A stretch of DNA of 64,000 bases. It comes from Cordilura impudica (lineage: Eukaryota > Arthropoda > Insecta > Diptera > Scathophagidae). Positions 32,729-44,012 of this stretch are shown piece after piece. The stretch spans positions 28,025,454-28,089,453 of the forward strand of contig OY821522.1 in the NCBI GenBank assembly GCA_963682025.1. Reading direction: 5' to 3'. Within the stretch, counting starts at the first letter, position 1; each line of letters starts with the position of its first letter. A model generated the notes under the pieces. That model searched no databases. It worked only from the letters and a program-made list of their open reading frames with translations, and was not told where the DNA came from. Position numbers and translations under genes: made by a program.

Positions 32729-34142
32729 TGTAACGTCGCAAAAACTGCCTTTAGCCTGGGTGAGCTCAGTCTCGTCCAGGGTCGTTAACAGAAAAGATCC
32801 TCAAATGTTCCAGGGAAAGAAGCACGACATCCATTTAACGTTATAAACCGTATGACTTTCTTTATTTAAGATTATATACAAAAATTGATAACACAATAAC
32901 AACGAATATTTAAATAACTTGTACAACCCGGGATACTACTGAAGGCACCAACTTTAATATATCGGCGGGAATGCAGGCAAGCGACTGTCGTATATGTAGC
33001 GTATTTTATGAATGTAAACACAATGAAGTGTCCGTAACAACAAATCGATACAACAAACAAACCTACATATACATGCACACGTACATTTGGCTAGCGACAA
33101 ATAAATAGAACGAAAAGTATCAAGTGGATACTTGGGGTAGGTCAAACGGTTGTTGACAAATGACTCAGTGTGTTTGTTTGACTGAGCGGGTTAATGTACA
33201 AAGCAATGAAATCGGATAGAGTTGGTTGATCGATATGTAGAACAACTAGATTTGATTTCATATGCTAACTGTATGGAATACACATTCCAGTGCATTGTAT
33301 CGGTATGCACTTTAACCAGTACAATTCCACTCGTTTATTTGGAATTGTACTCATATATGAAATATGACGTAAATATTAATAATGAGAAACCACCCTAATT
33401 ATTATGATCGCCTGTTACAAATGTACACAGTTAATACATGATTAATAGTATAGAGAAACTATTTGTTATTTTAGAGAGTAGACACTATTATAGAGTGACT
33501 TTTAGAAAAGCACTCAATAACTCTATTGTATTCAAATATATAAGCAGGAACATGTTGAATAAAGAAGGGGAGTTCTAATCGACAGTCTGGAAGAAGAAGT
33601 TCTTTCAAGAACTAGTCTTGCCCAGACATATCCTTAGACTAATAAAATAAAAATAAATAAAGGACTTTTATTTTAAAACAATGTTATCCTCATGAAAAAT
33701 CCACTACATGACGATCTTACTGGACCCTAAATAAAAGTCCACTTCACGACTCACCATCTATTCTTCCCTTTAAATGTATTAAACCAATTACATATGTGAC
33801 TTCACTTCCTATATATGTAATCAGCCCAATACAAGTATTCCCTATCAAATAAATTAATTAGTAAGCTACCGACCAGATAGCTTACCTTTGGTGTCTACCA
33901 AACCACTGATCAAGTTTTGTTTGCTGTTTGGCCTTTTATAGCTACAGCATGGTGTGACAAACATACGCGAATGTATACGTACATACAACGAACTCCACCG
34001 ACCAATCAGAACAAAGCTGACGTGTCAAGTTGGCGTCACTTAGTTGTTAATTTATGTATGCAAACAACTGGGTTTACACAAGACGTACAACTCTTGGTTA
34101 AAGTCTTTTCTACCAATGGTGTTGTTAGAGGTCGTTGTATGT
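32729..34142 (-). repeat. G left (3') LTR, interrupted
   Basis: Starts TGTAACGTCGCAAAAACTGC and matches the right LTR to 32985, then from 33747 to about 34140 (GGTCGTTGTA). The intervening 761 bp is a foreign insertion. Inner end uncertain by a few bases. Confidence 0.85.
32986..33746. mobile_element. Probable solo LTR inserted in G LTR
   Basis: 761 bp starting TGTCGTATATG and ending GTCCACTTCA (TG...CA), flanked by CGAC at 32982-32985 and 33747-33750. The other G LTR is uninterrupted at this place. It contains TATATAAGCAGG near 33537 and several AATAAA motifs near 33560-33660, as expected of promoter and polyadenylation signals. No coding sequence. Family unknown. Confidence 0.65.
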
Positions 34143-34506
34143 AATTGTTATAATTTAACTATTATAATCATACCGTGAGTACCGGGTGCAATAATAAACA
34201 ATAATAACTATGAATATGGTTAAAACGAACGTAACATATACAAGGGAAATAATATAAATAATATAAATATATACGTATAAGGGGAATAATATAAATAATA
34301 TATGGGTATATCATAAATGAATAACATAAAGGGGTCTAAATATATGAATGTAAGTATTCATTTATCTTGTTCATTTATAATATACAAACGCAGTAGCTAT
34401 ATAAGTGGAATAGTATAAGTACAAATATAATATATGACTAGAAGTGTTTATTCATAATATGCTTTGAATATACGTGGGTATATTGTAAATGAATGGGATA
34501 CATGAA
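34143..34506 (-). other. G 3' untranslated region
   Basis: AT-rich internal sequence between the left LTR and the 3' ORF. It is repeated, with indels, at 44013-44440. No gene. Confidence 0.6.
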
Positions 34507-34923
34507 TTATATATGAATGTATGCATAAAGATAAAATATAAGTACATACTTCTGAATATGCATACGCTGGTCAGAATATGTTGGTGGATAAATATGGGGA
34601 CCAAAACGAGGGCCGACTTTGGTCGGAGACGGCTTGCTCGGTTGGGGTAGGTTGATGTGGGCCTCGCCCGGAGGCATGACCAGAGCTGGATCATAGGAGC
34701 CGTCTGGTCGAGTGAGGACGGACATGAACGCTTCAAGGCTGGGGTTTCGCAAGTTGAGTGGCCGCACCACACATCTCATGGCCGACTCTTGGTTTGGTCG
34801 TCTTTGTCGGGAAAAACGCGGCAACTCACGAGCCAGGAGGATGGTGCGTCTCCCTTTAGCTTGTTCTTCTAGTAGCCGTTGGCGGAATTTTTCTTTTGTC
34901 ATTTGATAGCGTTCGTCTGACAT
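34507..34923 (-). CDS. G 3' ORF, 138 aa, unknown function
   Basis: The ATG at 34923 (minus strand) opens a 138-residue frame downstream of integrase, where other gypsy elements have env. It starts MSDERYQMTKEKFRQRLLEE, strongly charged and helix-prone, followed by RRTILLARELPRFSRQRRPN, MRCVVRPLNLRNPSLEAF, a Pro-rich stretch (PQPSKPSPTKVGPRFGPHIY, about 90-112) and a hydrophobic end. No signal peptide or envelope features are seen, so it is not a recognisable env. Its last residues may be out of the original frame. The homologous fragment at 44440-44482 keeps only a short part. It could be an accessory protein or a gag-like remnant. I do not recognise it. Confidence 0.55.
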   Translation of the reverse strand: MSDERYQMTKEKFRQRLLEEQAKGRRTILLARELPRFSRQRRPNQESAMRCVVRPLNLRNPSLEAFMSVLTRPDGSYDPALVMPPGEAHINLPQPSKPSPTKVGPRFGPHIYPPTYSDQRMHIQKYVLIFYLYAYIHI

Positions 34924-35011
34924 AGTGTGTTGTTGGGTTTATTCCAAGTTTGTTGAGCGATTGAATTAATTCTAGGGAAGATATAAAAGATGGGTTTATA
35001 TTAGATTAACT

Positions 35012-36128
35012 TTATAAAATTAGCTTTTCTGTTAGATTATTCTTTAAGATTTGAGTAGCTAAGTTAGTTAGACATTTTCCACAAATGATTTCAACTCGCT
35101 GATATGGCTGTTCGTATGTCGTTCTTTTCCCGGCCCACCAATTTGACAATAACCGGGGTCCATCAAACTTTGGTGCCAATTTTGCCGCGAAATTTTCAGA
35201 TGCCTTGGAGAGTTGGTGCTGCTTGACCAATACCCGCTGTCCGACCGTGGGTTTCCATGGTCTTCGCCGCAGATTATAATAACGCCTCTGGTCTTGAGTC
35301 GTTCTGGTGAAATTGCTCCGCACAATCTTAAAGACATCTCGTAATTGCAGACCCTTTTCGGTGGGGTTCCACTTGGTGGTCCCGGTTCCCACGCGGGGCA
35401 GCCTGGGTTCGCGCCCTTGGGTCAGGAAGGCGGGTGAATAACCGGTAGACTCGGATACACCTGTGTTCATAGCCAACGAAATTTCTGGTAACAGGTCATC
35501 CCACATGGTGTGTTTGTTCTTAGTAAACTGGGATATCATCATCTTGACGACCCTGTTTGTCCTTTCGGTTGGGTTTTCTTGGGGGGTGTAAACTGCTGTG
35601 AGTTGGTGATCGACCCAAGGTCTGCTAAGAAGGTTTTGAAGACTTTGCTGATGAACTGGGACCCATTCTCGGTTATGACCATTTTGGGTACACCGAATCG
35701 TGCCAGAACTTGTTCCCGGAAAGCCTTAATTAGTCCCTCGGCGGTGGCTTTTCGTTGGGTTATCAATTCTGTACATTTAGAAAAACGGTCGACTATAACC
35801 AGAAGCATGGTGTTGCCGTGTTTCGATCGGGGTAGTGGACCCACGAAGTCTAGGCAAATAGTAGCCCAGGGTTCCTCAGGTATCCTGGTAAGCATTTCGC
35901 CGTCTGGCTTTTGTTGGCAGACTTTGTATTGTTGGCAGGATTGGTAGCTCCGTACGTACCGACTGACATCCCGGCACAACCCAGGCCAGTAATAACGATT
36001 ACAGATCCGATTAATGGTTTTCCGAATGCCGAGATGTCCTGCGGTGGGGTCATCATGATTTTCCCGTAATACGCGTTCTCTTTGCGGGGTACCAAGACAA
36101 AGTTTCCACGGTTGGCAGTCCTCGTCAT
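35012..36128 (-). pseudogene. G integrase, broken
   Basis: Minus-strand frames 36128-35850 and 35979-35539 hold the zinc-binding/linker part (CRDVSRYVRSYQSCQQYKVC) and the catalytic core (ICLDFVGPLPRSKHGNTML, then VITENGSQFISKVF). In the second catalytic box the usual Asp of DNGSQF is Glu. A frameshift in the C6 run near 35579-35584 separates the rest: from 35542, WDDLLPEISLAMNTGVSEST, SPAFLTQGREPRLP and the RRYYNLRRRPWKPTVGQRVL C-terminal domain. These motifs are standard for gypsy integrases of the Osvaldo/Ulysses type. The substitution plus frame breaks indicate no activity. Confidence 0.75.
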
Positions 36129-36156
36129 TGTGATTCCTGGGAAAATGTCTATAAAG

Positions 36157-37600
36157 CTAATTGTTAATTAAAGAAAAGTCTGAATATTTTAGGGGGTTAT
36201 TTTTAACTGCATTTATTTGTTTATCCAACCACACACAACTCGGTGGGTTGTTACCTGTAACCATTCGCTGGAATGTTTCAAAGGGTTGCCGCGATAGTGC
36301 ATCGGCCACGTTGTTTTGCGCCCCTTTCCGGTATTGAACATCAAACGTATATTGTTGGAGCTCTAATGCCCACCGGGCTAACCGACCTGTTGGTGTCTCA
36401 ATTGAATTGAGCCATTTGAGAGACAGATGATCGGTGATGACGGTAAATTTATACCCCTCCAGGGACATCCTCATCTTTCGTATACCCCACACGATGGCCA
36501 AGCACACTTTTTCAGTTGTGGTGTAATTTTTTCAGCTTGGTTAAGATGGTGGCTTGCGTAAGCTGTTCTCCTCTATCGAGTTGTTGTGTAAGAACAGCGC
36601 CAAGGCCGAAATCGCTTGCGTCGGTTTGTAGGGTGAACGGCTGGGAGAAGTCGGGGCATGCTAAACCGGGGCTTCAGTCAGTTTGGCTTTCAATGTTTCG
36701 AACGCCTTTTGTTGATCGCCTGTCCACTTAAAATGTTTCCCTTTCTTCAATAGGGAAGTAAGTGATTGGGATATATTGGCAAATTCGGACACAAATCTAT
36801 GATACCAGGAGGCGATGCCTAAAAACCGTCGTACGTCGCGGACATTCTTTGGTGGAGACATTTTGGTGAGTGCCGAGACTTTGTCGGGGTCGGTTCGGAT
36901 ACCATCCCCACACACAACATGACCCAAGTATTTAATTTCTCGTTTGAAGAACTCACACTTATCGGCGCTTATTTTCAAATTTGCTTTTCTTAATCGCTAA
37001 AATACTTCCTTCAAGTGCTTGATATGTGCCTCTAACGTTTGACTGGTAGTGATGATGTCATCGAGGTACGCAAATGCATGAGGTTCCATATCTGGGCCAA
37101 TAACTCGATCGAGGGTTCGTTGAAACGTTGCCGGGGCTGAGTGGAGTCCGAAGAACATAACTTTCCAATGGTAAAGGCCGTGCCCAGGAACTGTAAAGGC
37201 TGTGATGGTTTGCTCTCTTTGGCCATCGGGGTCTGCCAATAACCATTTTCCAAATCGAGGCAACTAATATAACGTGCTTCTTTAAGCCGGTCGAGTATGT
37301 GGTTGATACGTGGCAGCGGGTATGCGTCAGGGGTGGAGCGTGCATTTAATTGGCGGAAGTCCATGCACAATCTTTTGTCCAGCGTGATGGGAAAGCTGTA
37401 CGGGCTGTTCGAAGCTTCGATACATCCTTTGGGCAATAAATTATTTATTTCGGCGTCTATTATGGCTTGCATTGCCGGATTGCGGTTGGCGTATCGAGTT
37501 TTTATCGGTCGATTATCTTTCATGTGCCTGAAGTTCCTTTTCTAAGAAAGCACTAATTTCAAGTTGCTCTTCCGAGCCAGAGTGAGTAGGTTGGCAAATA
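36157..37600 (-). pseudogene. G reverse transcriptase and RNase H, broken
   Basis: Minus-strand frames: 37523-37032 (INNLLPKGCIEASNSPYSFP, KRLCMDFRQLNARSTPDAYP, YISCLDLENGYWQTPM), 37263-36997 (MFFGLHSAPATFQRTLDRVI, FAYLDDIITTSQT), 36978-36661 (KISADKCEFFKREIKYLGHV, RRFLGIASWYHRFVSEF) and 36507-36157 (RNase H end: TVITDHLSLKWLNS, NNVADALSRQP). RT motif C reads YLDD. Frame changes near 37200, 36980 and 36530-36660, plus stops, break it into four pieces. Order and motifs are those of a gypsy pol. Confidence 0.8.
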
Positions 37601-37684
37601 AAAGAATTGACATTGGATACACTTACCCGGTCTGGAACGGTGGTAGTTGGGTACTGTCTCGAATTGTTGCCATACAGGGATGAT

Positions 37685-38994
37685 TCACATGGATCTGATC
37701 ATCCTCCAGGCAGAGTGATAGATGGCCAAAGAGACGGTGGTTTTAAAACGTTTCAATAAATTTAACCCTATGAACATTTCCTCGATGGCTGCAGGCATGA
37801 TTAAAAACACAACTCGTTGCATGGCTCGATCGACCATCACTTGGCACTCAACTACATTCCGGATTCGGTTGGTTGATCCGTCGGCAAGTACGACTTCCAG
37901 CTCTCTAGGTGACCGTGGGTGGTTGGCAAAGGTGGTGTCAGCTAGGTCTTCGCTGATATAGTTACTGGTCGCTCCCGTATCGATGGTGGCTACAATGGTG
38001 GTGGTTCCATAATGGACTTCTGTTATCAGCCGATTGTCTTCGCATCGATGGCCAAGTACTTCTAAATACGGGTGGCTTCGTGGATGTCTCTTGGTGGAGG
38101 TGTTACCGTCAGCATGGTTGGGATTTGGGACGCGACTCATAATCATCCGGTGTTGTTCGTTTTGTCTGCCGCGGGGGTTGTTGTCATTTGGAATACTCTC
38201 CAGATCGTCGGCAAGAGCTAACAGCTCTGAGAGGTCAGTGAAATCCTGTTGGCGTATGTACCATAAATAATTGGGATGTTAATTTCTGAAAATCTGCTCT
38301 AGCTGCTGAGAGTTAATCATCTCCGTATGTCGTATCAGGTTTTGGAGTGATATGACGTAGTCTTTGAAGGGTTCTCGTGGCCGTTGGCATCTTCGTCAGA
38401 TTTCGTCCTCTAATTTTTCGAAAAACCGTGCTGGAAGAAAAAAGTTTAAAAAATCTGACTTAAACGCTCCCCAGGAGCCCCAATGCTTATTGTTGCTACA
38501 AAACCATATTAACGCTCGTTTTTAAAGAATTCTGGCATGGTGCCCGGTAACAACGCTTTGTTAACGCCATACATTACGGCCATCCCTTCGACTCTTTCAA
38601 TGAAATTTAAGGTGTCCTTGCCACCGTCATACCTGATTCCCCACTTGCGTACGCAATCGATGATGTTCACCAACTGCAAGTTATCCCGCTCAGCCGAGCG
38701 CGCTTCCGTTGTGGCTGTGTTTACTTTAGCCTGAATGTGGTCGGTCTTGGTTGGGCTGTTGTCTCCGGAAATGGTGATCCTAGGAGTTTTTGTTGCTGGT
38801 TGAGTCCTGGTGGTGTATTTTTCCTGTAGTACTATCAGTCGTTTCATCCGGTCAGGTGCATGTTCGCCACCCACGAATTGCGCCACTGGTTTCCGCATTT
38901 CCTCCACATAACTTGCCGGTTTAATATCGAATTCGTGCAGGTAGGTTAACAGGTCATCTTTCCGTAACAAATAAGCCCAAGAAATCCGCGACAT
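37685..38994 (-). pseudogene. gag: G gag and protease, broken
   Basis: The ATG at 38994 (minus strand) begins MSRISWAYLLRKDDLLTYLH, a 161-residue frame to 38509 with a helical N-terminal region and the capsid start (CVRKWGIRYDGGKDTLNFIE). After a frameshift at about 38515 the capsid continues (NNKHWGSWGAFKSDFLNFFL, RFFEKLEDEI) with an in-frame stop at about 38398, and then RPREPFKDYVISLQNLIRHT. From 38146 a frame carries the aspartic protease (IVATIDTGATSNYISEDLAD, IGLNLLKRF). No zinc knuckle is visible. Order gag then protease then RT matches gypsy. Confidence 0.7.
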
Positions 38995-39653
38995 GGTGAT
39001 TGGCTGGTCGGGAAGGAAATCTGATAGCTACGAAGAGATTAATTAGTCTTAAAAAAAATAAGTTCAATAGTTTTTTTTTTAAATGTGCAATGTATATAGG
39101 ACTTAACGCCTTTGTTCTCTCGTTAACTTAATTCATTTCTTTTTTCCTTTTGATTGATTTTAACCACCGGTAGTTCTCAATTTTCACGGCCACTGTTCCC
39201 ACGATATTGGCTTTAAGTTCTCATAAAATTTAAAAAACAAAATTCGACCCCGTTACCGATTTGCTAATTCTTGTCACTGAGTTCTTTTTTTTCCCGTCGG
39301 CATATTCGATGTATAAACAACAAGTCCCATATATCTCCTTTTCCAGCTTAGTAGTTTTCCGTTATGACAACCGTTGGCACTTTTTATATATATATACTTT
39401 TTTTTAACTTAGTATTTTTTTTTATGACCACCGTTGGCACATTTAATGTATATAAAAAAAATCTCACGTCCCCGATTAGTAAGTCATCTCGGCGCATACG
39501 CCATTTACTAGTTCACGTAACACACAATTTATAGTCAATAACATAGAGTACTGATGTTGGTTTTTCCTAATTTTTTTCTAAATAATTGTTTTTTTTTTCT
39601 TTTTTGTTGGAGTCACACCACTTTGTTGGTTTGGCTTATTTGAAATTTCCAGA
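38995..39653 (-). other. G 5' leader
   Basis: Non-coding stretch between primer-binding site and gag. It holds two diverged copies of an ATGACAACCGTTGGCAC-type segment (about 39363-39385 and 39424-39440), and poly-T and TA runs. Confidence 0.6.
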
Positions 39654-39672
39654 GGTCCCTGCTCGGGCGCCA
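39654..39672 (-). promoter_or_regulatory. G primer-binding site, tRNA-Lys type
   Basis: On the minus strand TGGCGCCCGAGCAGGGACC, one base after the LTR end. This closely resembles the lysine-tRNA primer site (TGGCGCCCGAACAGGGAC), and Osvaldo/Ulysses elements are known to use tRNA-Lys. Confidence 0.8.
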
Positions 39673-39673
39673 C

Positions 39674-40320
39674 TGTAACGACGCAAAAACTGCCTTTAGC
39701 CTGGGTGAGCTCAGTCTCGTCCAGGGTAGTTAACAGAAAAGATCCTCAAATATTGCAAGGAAAGAAGCACGACATCCATTTAACGTTATAAACCGTATGA
39801 CTTTCTTTATTTACGATTATATACAAAACTTGATAACACAATAACAACGAATATTTAAATAACTTGTACCACCCGGGATACTACTGAAGGCACCAACCTT
39901 AATAGTTCGGCGGGAATGCAGGCAAGCGACTAACCATCTATTCTTGTCTTTAAATGTTTTAAACCAATTACATATATGACTTCACCTCCTTTATATGTTA
40001 TCATCCCAATACAATATTCCCTATCAAATAAATTTATTAGGAAGCTGCCGACCAGCTAGCTTACCTTTGGTGTCTACCAAACGACTGATAAATTTTTGTT
40101 TGCTGTTTGGCCTTTTATAGCTACAGCATGGTGTGACAAACATACGCGAATGTATACGTACATGCATCGAACTCTACCGACCAATCAGAAAAAAGCTGAC
40201 GTGTCAAGTTGGCGTCACTTAGTTGTTAATTTATGTATGCAAGCAACTGGGTTTACACCAGACGTACAACTCTTGGTTGAAGTCTTTTCTACCAATGGTA
40301 TTGTTAGAGGTCGTTGTACA
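39674..40320 (-). repeat. G right (5') LTR
   Basis: 647 bp, TGTAACGACG...CGTTGTACA, uninterrupted counterpart of 32729-34142. Adjoins the primer-binding site on its inner side and a Penelope fragment on its outer side. Confidence 0.85.
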
Positions 40321-40940
40321 AAAATACAGAAATACTAACAAAAAACAATTATCCAATTAAACTAATTAATAACATAGTAGATTCAGGATTATTAAAAATT
40401 CAAAATAACGCACAAAACCGACAAGAACCCAATGGAAATTCACGATTTATTACATTAAATTACATTCCAAATCTTACAGACACAAAATCAATAAAAACAA
40501 TCATCAACAACAATAACATTAAAATCGCATACAAAGCAAACACAGAACTAAACCAACTATACACAAAAACAAAAACAACAATACCAAAAGAAAAAAGAAG
40601 TAATGTAGTGTACAAAATCAAATGCAAAGGCAATGAAAACGAGACCTGCGATCGTATTTACATTGGTACTACTAAAAGAGCGTTAGCAGTGAGAATAAAT
40701 GAAAATGTAAACGACATCCAAAAAAACAAAAACAGCACAGCCCTGTCACAACACGCCCTCAATAACAAACATACACCTGATTTTGACAATTGCAAAATAT
40801 TAGATATAGAAAATAGAGATAGAAAAAGAATAACAATGGAAAGCCTGAGAATACAAGAAAACAACCACTTGACAGTAAACAGAAAAGAAGACACCGACAA
40901 CATCAGTGCAAGCTATGCAACTCTTTTGAATAAAAATTAA
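40321..40940 (+). pseudogene. Penelope-like element fragment: RT tail and GIY-YIG
   Basis: An open stretch ending at 40940 that holds only the C-terminal part of a Penelope-like protein: FITLNYIPNLTD, the IAYKANTELNQLYTKTKTTI linker, then spaced cysteines (VYKIKCKGNENETCDR) and the GIY-YIG core IYIGTTKRALAVRINENVND, TALSQHALNNKHTPDF. It is homologous to the end of the element at 12.2-14.5 kb but a different family. The RT catalytic core is absent, so 5' truncated. The first bases join directly to the G LTR. A long uninterrupted frame, yet without RT it cannot be autonomous. Confidence 0.8.
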
Positions 40941-41253
40941 TTAATTAGTGCAATAATACGTAATTTTAAGTTTAAAAAATATTTAAAACATGTTTAATGT
41001 AATTCAAATTGATGTGATATAAAATACTAATTAGAATTAAGATGTCCCCACTGTGAGTAAATTTAGTCAAGAAGAAAGCGTTAAATAATATTATACATAT
41101 CATTTCAGTGGTTAATAAATTAAATAAAAAATATATACACCTGATGATGCTGGAAATAAACCAGCGAAACGTTGGGAAAATTATGGAAACTAAAACTTTG
41201 TTTTATTTCGCATAACACACAAAACAGACTGATTAGCCGAAAGTAAAATACAA
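40941..41253 (+). other. 3' region of the second Penelope-like fragment
   Basis: AT-rich non-coding tail carrying the hammerhead-like motif, ending where TE-X begins. Confidence 0.55.
41141..41169 (+). ncRNA. Hammerhead ribozyme-like core (candidate), second copy
   Basis: CTGATGA (41141-41147), T, stem GCTGG/CCAGC (41149-41153 and 41161-41165) around AAATAAA, then GAAA (41166-41169) and CGTTGGG. Same layout as 14712-14740 but with a different stem II sequence, so the pairing is conserved while the bases are not. Confidence 0.45.
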
Positions 41254-44012
41254 ACAAGTAAGAGTGTTAAATTCGGCTGTGCCGAATCTTTGATACCCTC
41301 CACCTCGGTTTGAGTCTTGATAATAAATGTAAATGAAAAAGTAAACAATTTGTTAAACTTAATACCAAATTATTTCAGCAAATTCTTTGGGTTGGTTTTC
41401 GTCTTTTCTATTATTTCGGATTTATTTCGGTGTTTGCTTTTTGGTTATCGTGGTTGCTGATCGGCATGCATTTAGGTTATATACCTATATGCATGCGTTT
41501 CCGGTTATATGACATAACTTCTCGTTTAATTTAGCTTTTGCTAATTAAATAGCTCGCTCTAGCCTCCATTGCAAAGGTAATGGTTGTGTATTAAAATATT
41601 GCCATATTTGGAAAATATAGAGAATAAATTTATAATAATAAATATTCAAATTAGGGATGCCAAACGCAAAAAACCAAATCTCCCAAACATTTTAAATAAA
41701 ATAATTTGTTCTCTTTATTTTCTGAAAAACTTCAAATTTTCATCCAAAAAAAATTGTGAAAATTTATATATAAAAAATAAAATTCTCATCAAATTGCGTT
41801 TATTTATATAACAGTTTTTATGTTCGCAATTCTTAAATATCATTTGACGTTTTCTAAAATTCATTGAATTTAAATTAATGTTTTCTATAGTGTGATTCTG
41901 TAAATTTCAACGATCCGACAATCGCAAAATATATCGACAGCTATTGTTGTTTGCACTAAGGATTAAGTGATTCACTAAGTACATACATCTTAACGACAGT
42001 CGACAAATCTATTTTTCTATTTATTTAAATTGTAAACGAGTGGCATCTCCGTCAAAATAAGCGAAAAACACAAAGAAGAATAGAAAAAAACAAATTACTT
42101 AGTGTTTGACAGGATGATTTTATGTTTATGTTTAATATCTTTATTTTTTTACTAATATTTCTGTGTATTTATTTTAAAATGAAATAATGAATTGAATATG
42201 CTATTTAATTTTTTTATTTATATAAAAAAGTTTTTTAATTAAAGCAAAATATTTTCACTATTTTATGATTTTTATTTATGTATGACGACATTTCAACCTA
42301 AAAATTTAAGTTTTTATCGATTGAATAAACAACACAAAAATGGTTGTCGTTTAGATAACAACAACAGCTGACTTTAACAATAGCGAATATCGTTTAAAAA
42401 TTTTGCTGATAATTTTGCAATTTTCTTTTTTTTAACGATTCGACTATCGTTAAAAGAAGTTACTGAATCGCGATACTGAAAAGCTATTAATTTCTCCTGA
42501 ATGTCAATATTTTTTTAAATGTAAAAATTTTTTAAATGTAAACATAGGTATTTGGTGTTTTTTTTTTGGAATTTCAATTTGTGTTTAACGAATAAAATTT
42601 ATATATTAAAGATGCAATTGATGTCTTCTAAATTTAAAATTATAATTTCCGACGTTTTGATATGATTTTCTGAAATTCAATTAATTGTAATTTATAATTG
42701 GAAATTTTTAATTCCAGTTTTTAGAATTGATATTTTCTTAAATTTGAATGGAAGATTTAAAAGTGCAATTTTGTATTTATGTGTATAATAATGCTTTAGT
42801 AATTATAAACAATTTTTAGAAATTAGATGTAATCGCAATCAGATATTTTGTAGGTAAAGCAGAATAATAATTCTATATAACTATGTAGAACTTTTTTGAA
42901 AGCAAAAAACTCATTGATAACTCGGTAACTCTATTTTGTAATGACAACAATTAGTTAATATGCCAAACTTATGTTCAGTTTTGTAAAAGAATAATGAAAA
43001 TACGTATGAAATAAAAGACCAGCCCGTGTATACTCTTAACATTGTTCTGTATGATATCCAGTTGAAAATATTAACATTCATTATAAAATAGAAATAACTA
43101 TTGCAAAGCTAATTAGAACAAACAAAAATTGTGGCGCCATCTACTGTGGCATAGACACGCTGAGCAAAATGAAGTGACACTTTGTTAATGCAAAAGAAAT
43201 GTATTTTCCCCACAACAAAATATTGCAGAATTTTATGTAAATAAAATAATATACCGACTTATTTCTAACATGCAGTTGTTATGGATATACATATATAATA
43301 TATGTATATTATTTGTATTAATTAATATGTTTATATAAATTTATAAATAAATTTATACATAAAATTTTTTTTTTTGCTATATTTACATTATTTTTGTTTT
43401 ATTAACAACTAGGTATTTTAACATTATTTGCTTAAGATGTTGGTGAATTTTTACTCCCTTTATATTAACTCGTAGTGTCTGCTTGTCGAAAAAATTTTGG
43501 ATTGATTTTAACCAATTTCACTTGAGCCATTCGGACTGAAATTTTGCAGGCAGGCTCGTGGTAATAACAGAAAGGATCTAACAAATTTTTAGAGTGAGGC
43601 CAAAACAATGGAAACTTTTAAATTTTTCTGAGTTAATAAAAAAATGTACAAAGGGTTAGTTTTTATTATATTATTACTACAACGACCACAAAAACAACAA
43701 GTCCAGCTATGACAACAACACAACATTTAGAATAACAACAAGAACAATATAGAAACATCATATTTTTAATTTTATTTTTACTTTTTCAGAGATTTCCCTG
43801 GACGTGTTTTTTTAGTTCTTCATTCAAATCTCGGGCCCTAATCGACCGATTTGGATGATTTTAAATACCAAACTTTTCAGGATGTTAATGAATCATTTTT
43901 TTTGTCAACGATATATATATTTATGGGGTCCAAAATTTTTTTTTCTAATTATTACAAACGGAATGACAAACTTATATATACCCTCTGCACAGTGGAGTGG
44001 AGGGTATAAAAA
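41254..44012 (+). mobile_element. TE-X, right copy (about 2.76 kb)
   Basis: Starts CAAGTAAGAGTGTTAAATTC and ends ACCCTCTGCACAGTGGAGTG then GAGGGTATA. The first ~1.7 kb is the inverted partner of 1-1967; the last ~230 bp matches 54104-54400 in inverted orientation. It contains a ~115 bp segment at about 41884-42000 absent from the left copy. No protein-coding content, so non-autonomous. Terminal features suggest the DINE-1/Helentron-like group, tentatively. Confidence 0.65.

Larger units (their letters stand above)
32729..40320 (-). mobile_element. Element G: Osvaldo/Ulysses-like gypsy (minus strand)
   Basis: Two LTRs (32729-34142, enlarged by an insertion, and 39674-40320), a tRNA-Lys type primer-binding site at 39654-39672, then gag, protease, RT, RNase H, integrase and a small 3' ORF, all on the minus strand. 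Coding parts are visibly richer in G+C than the surroundings. No matching target duplication flanks it. Internal G sequence reappears at 44013, beyond a compound insertion at the right LTR, suggesting this is part of a tandem array. Confidence 0.8.
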
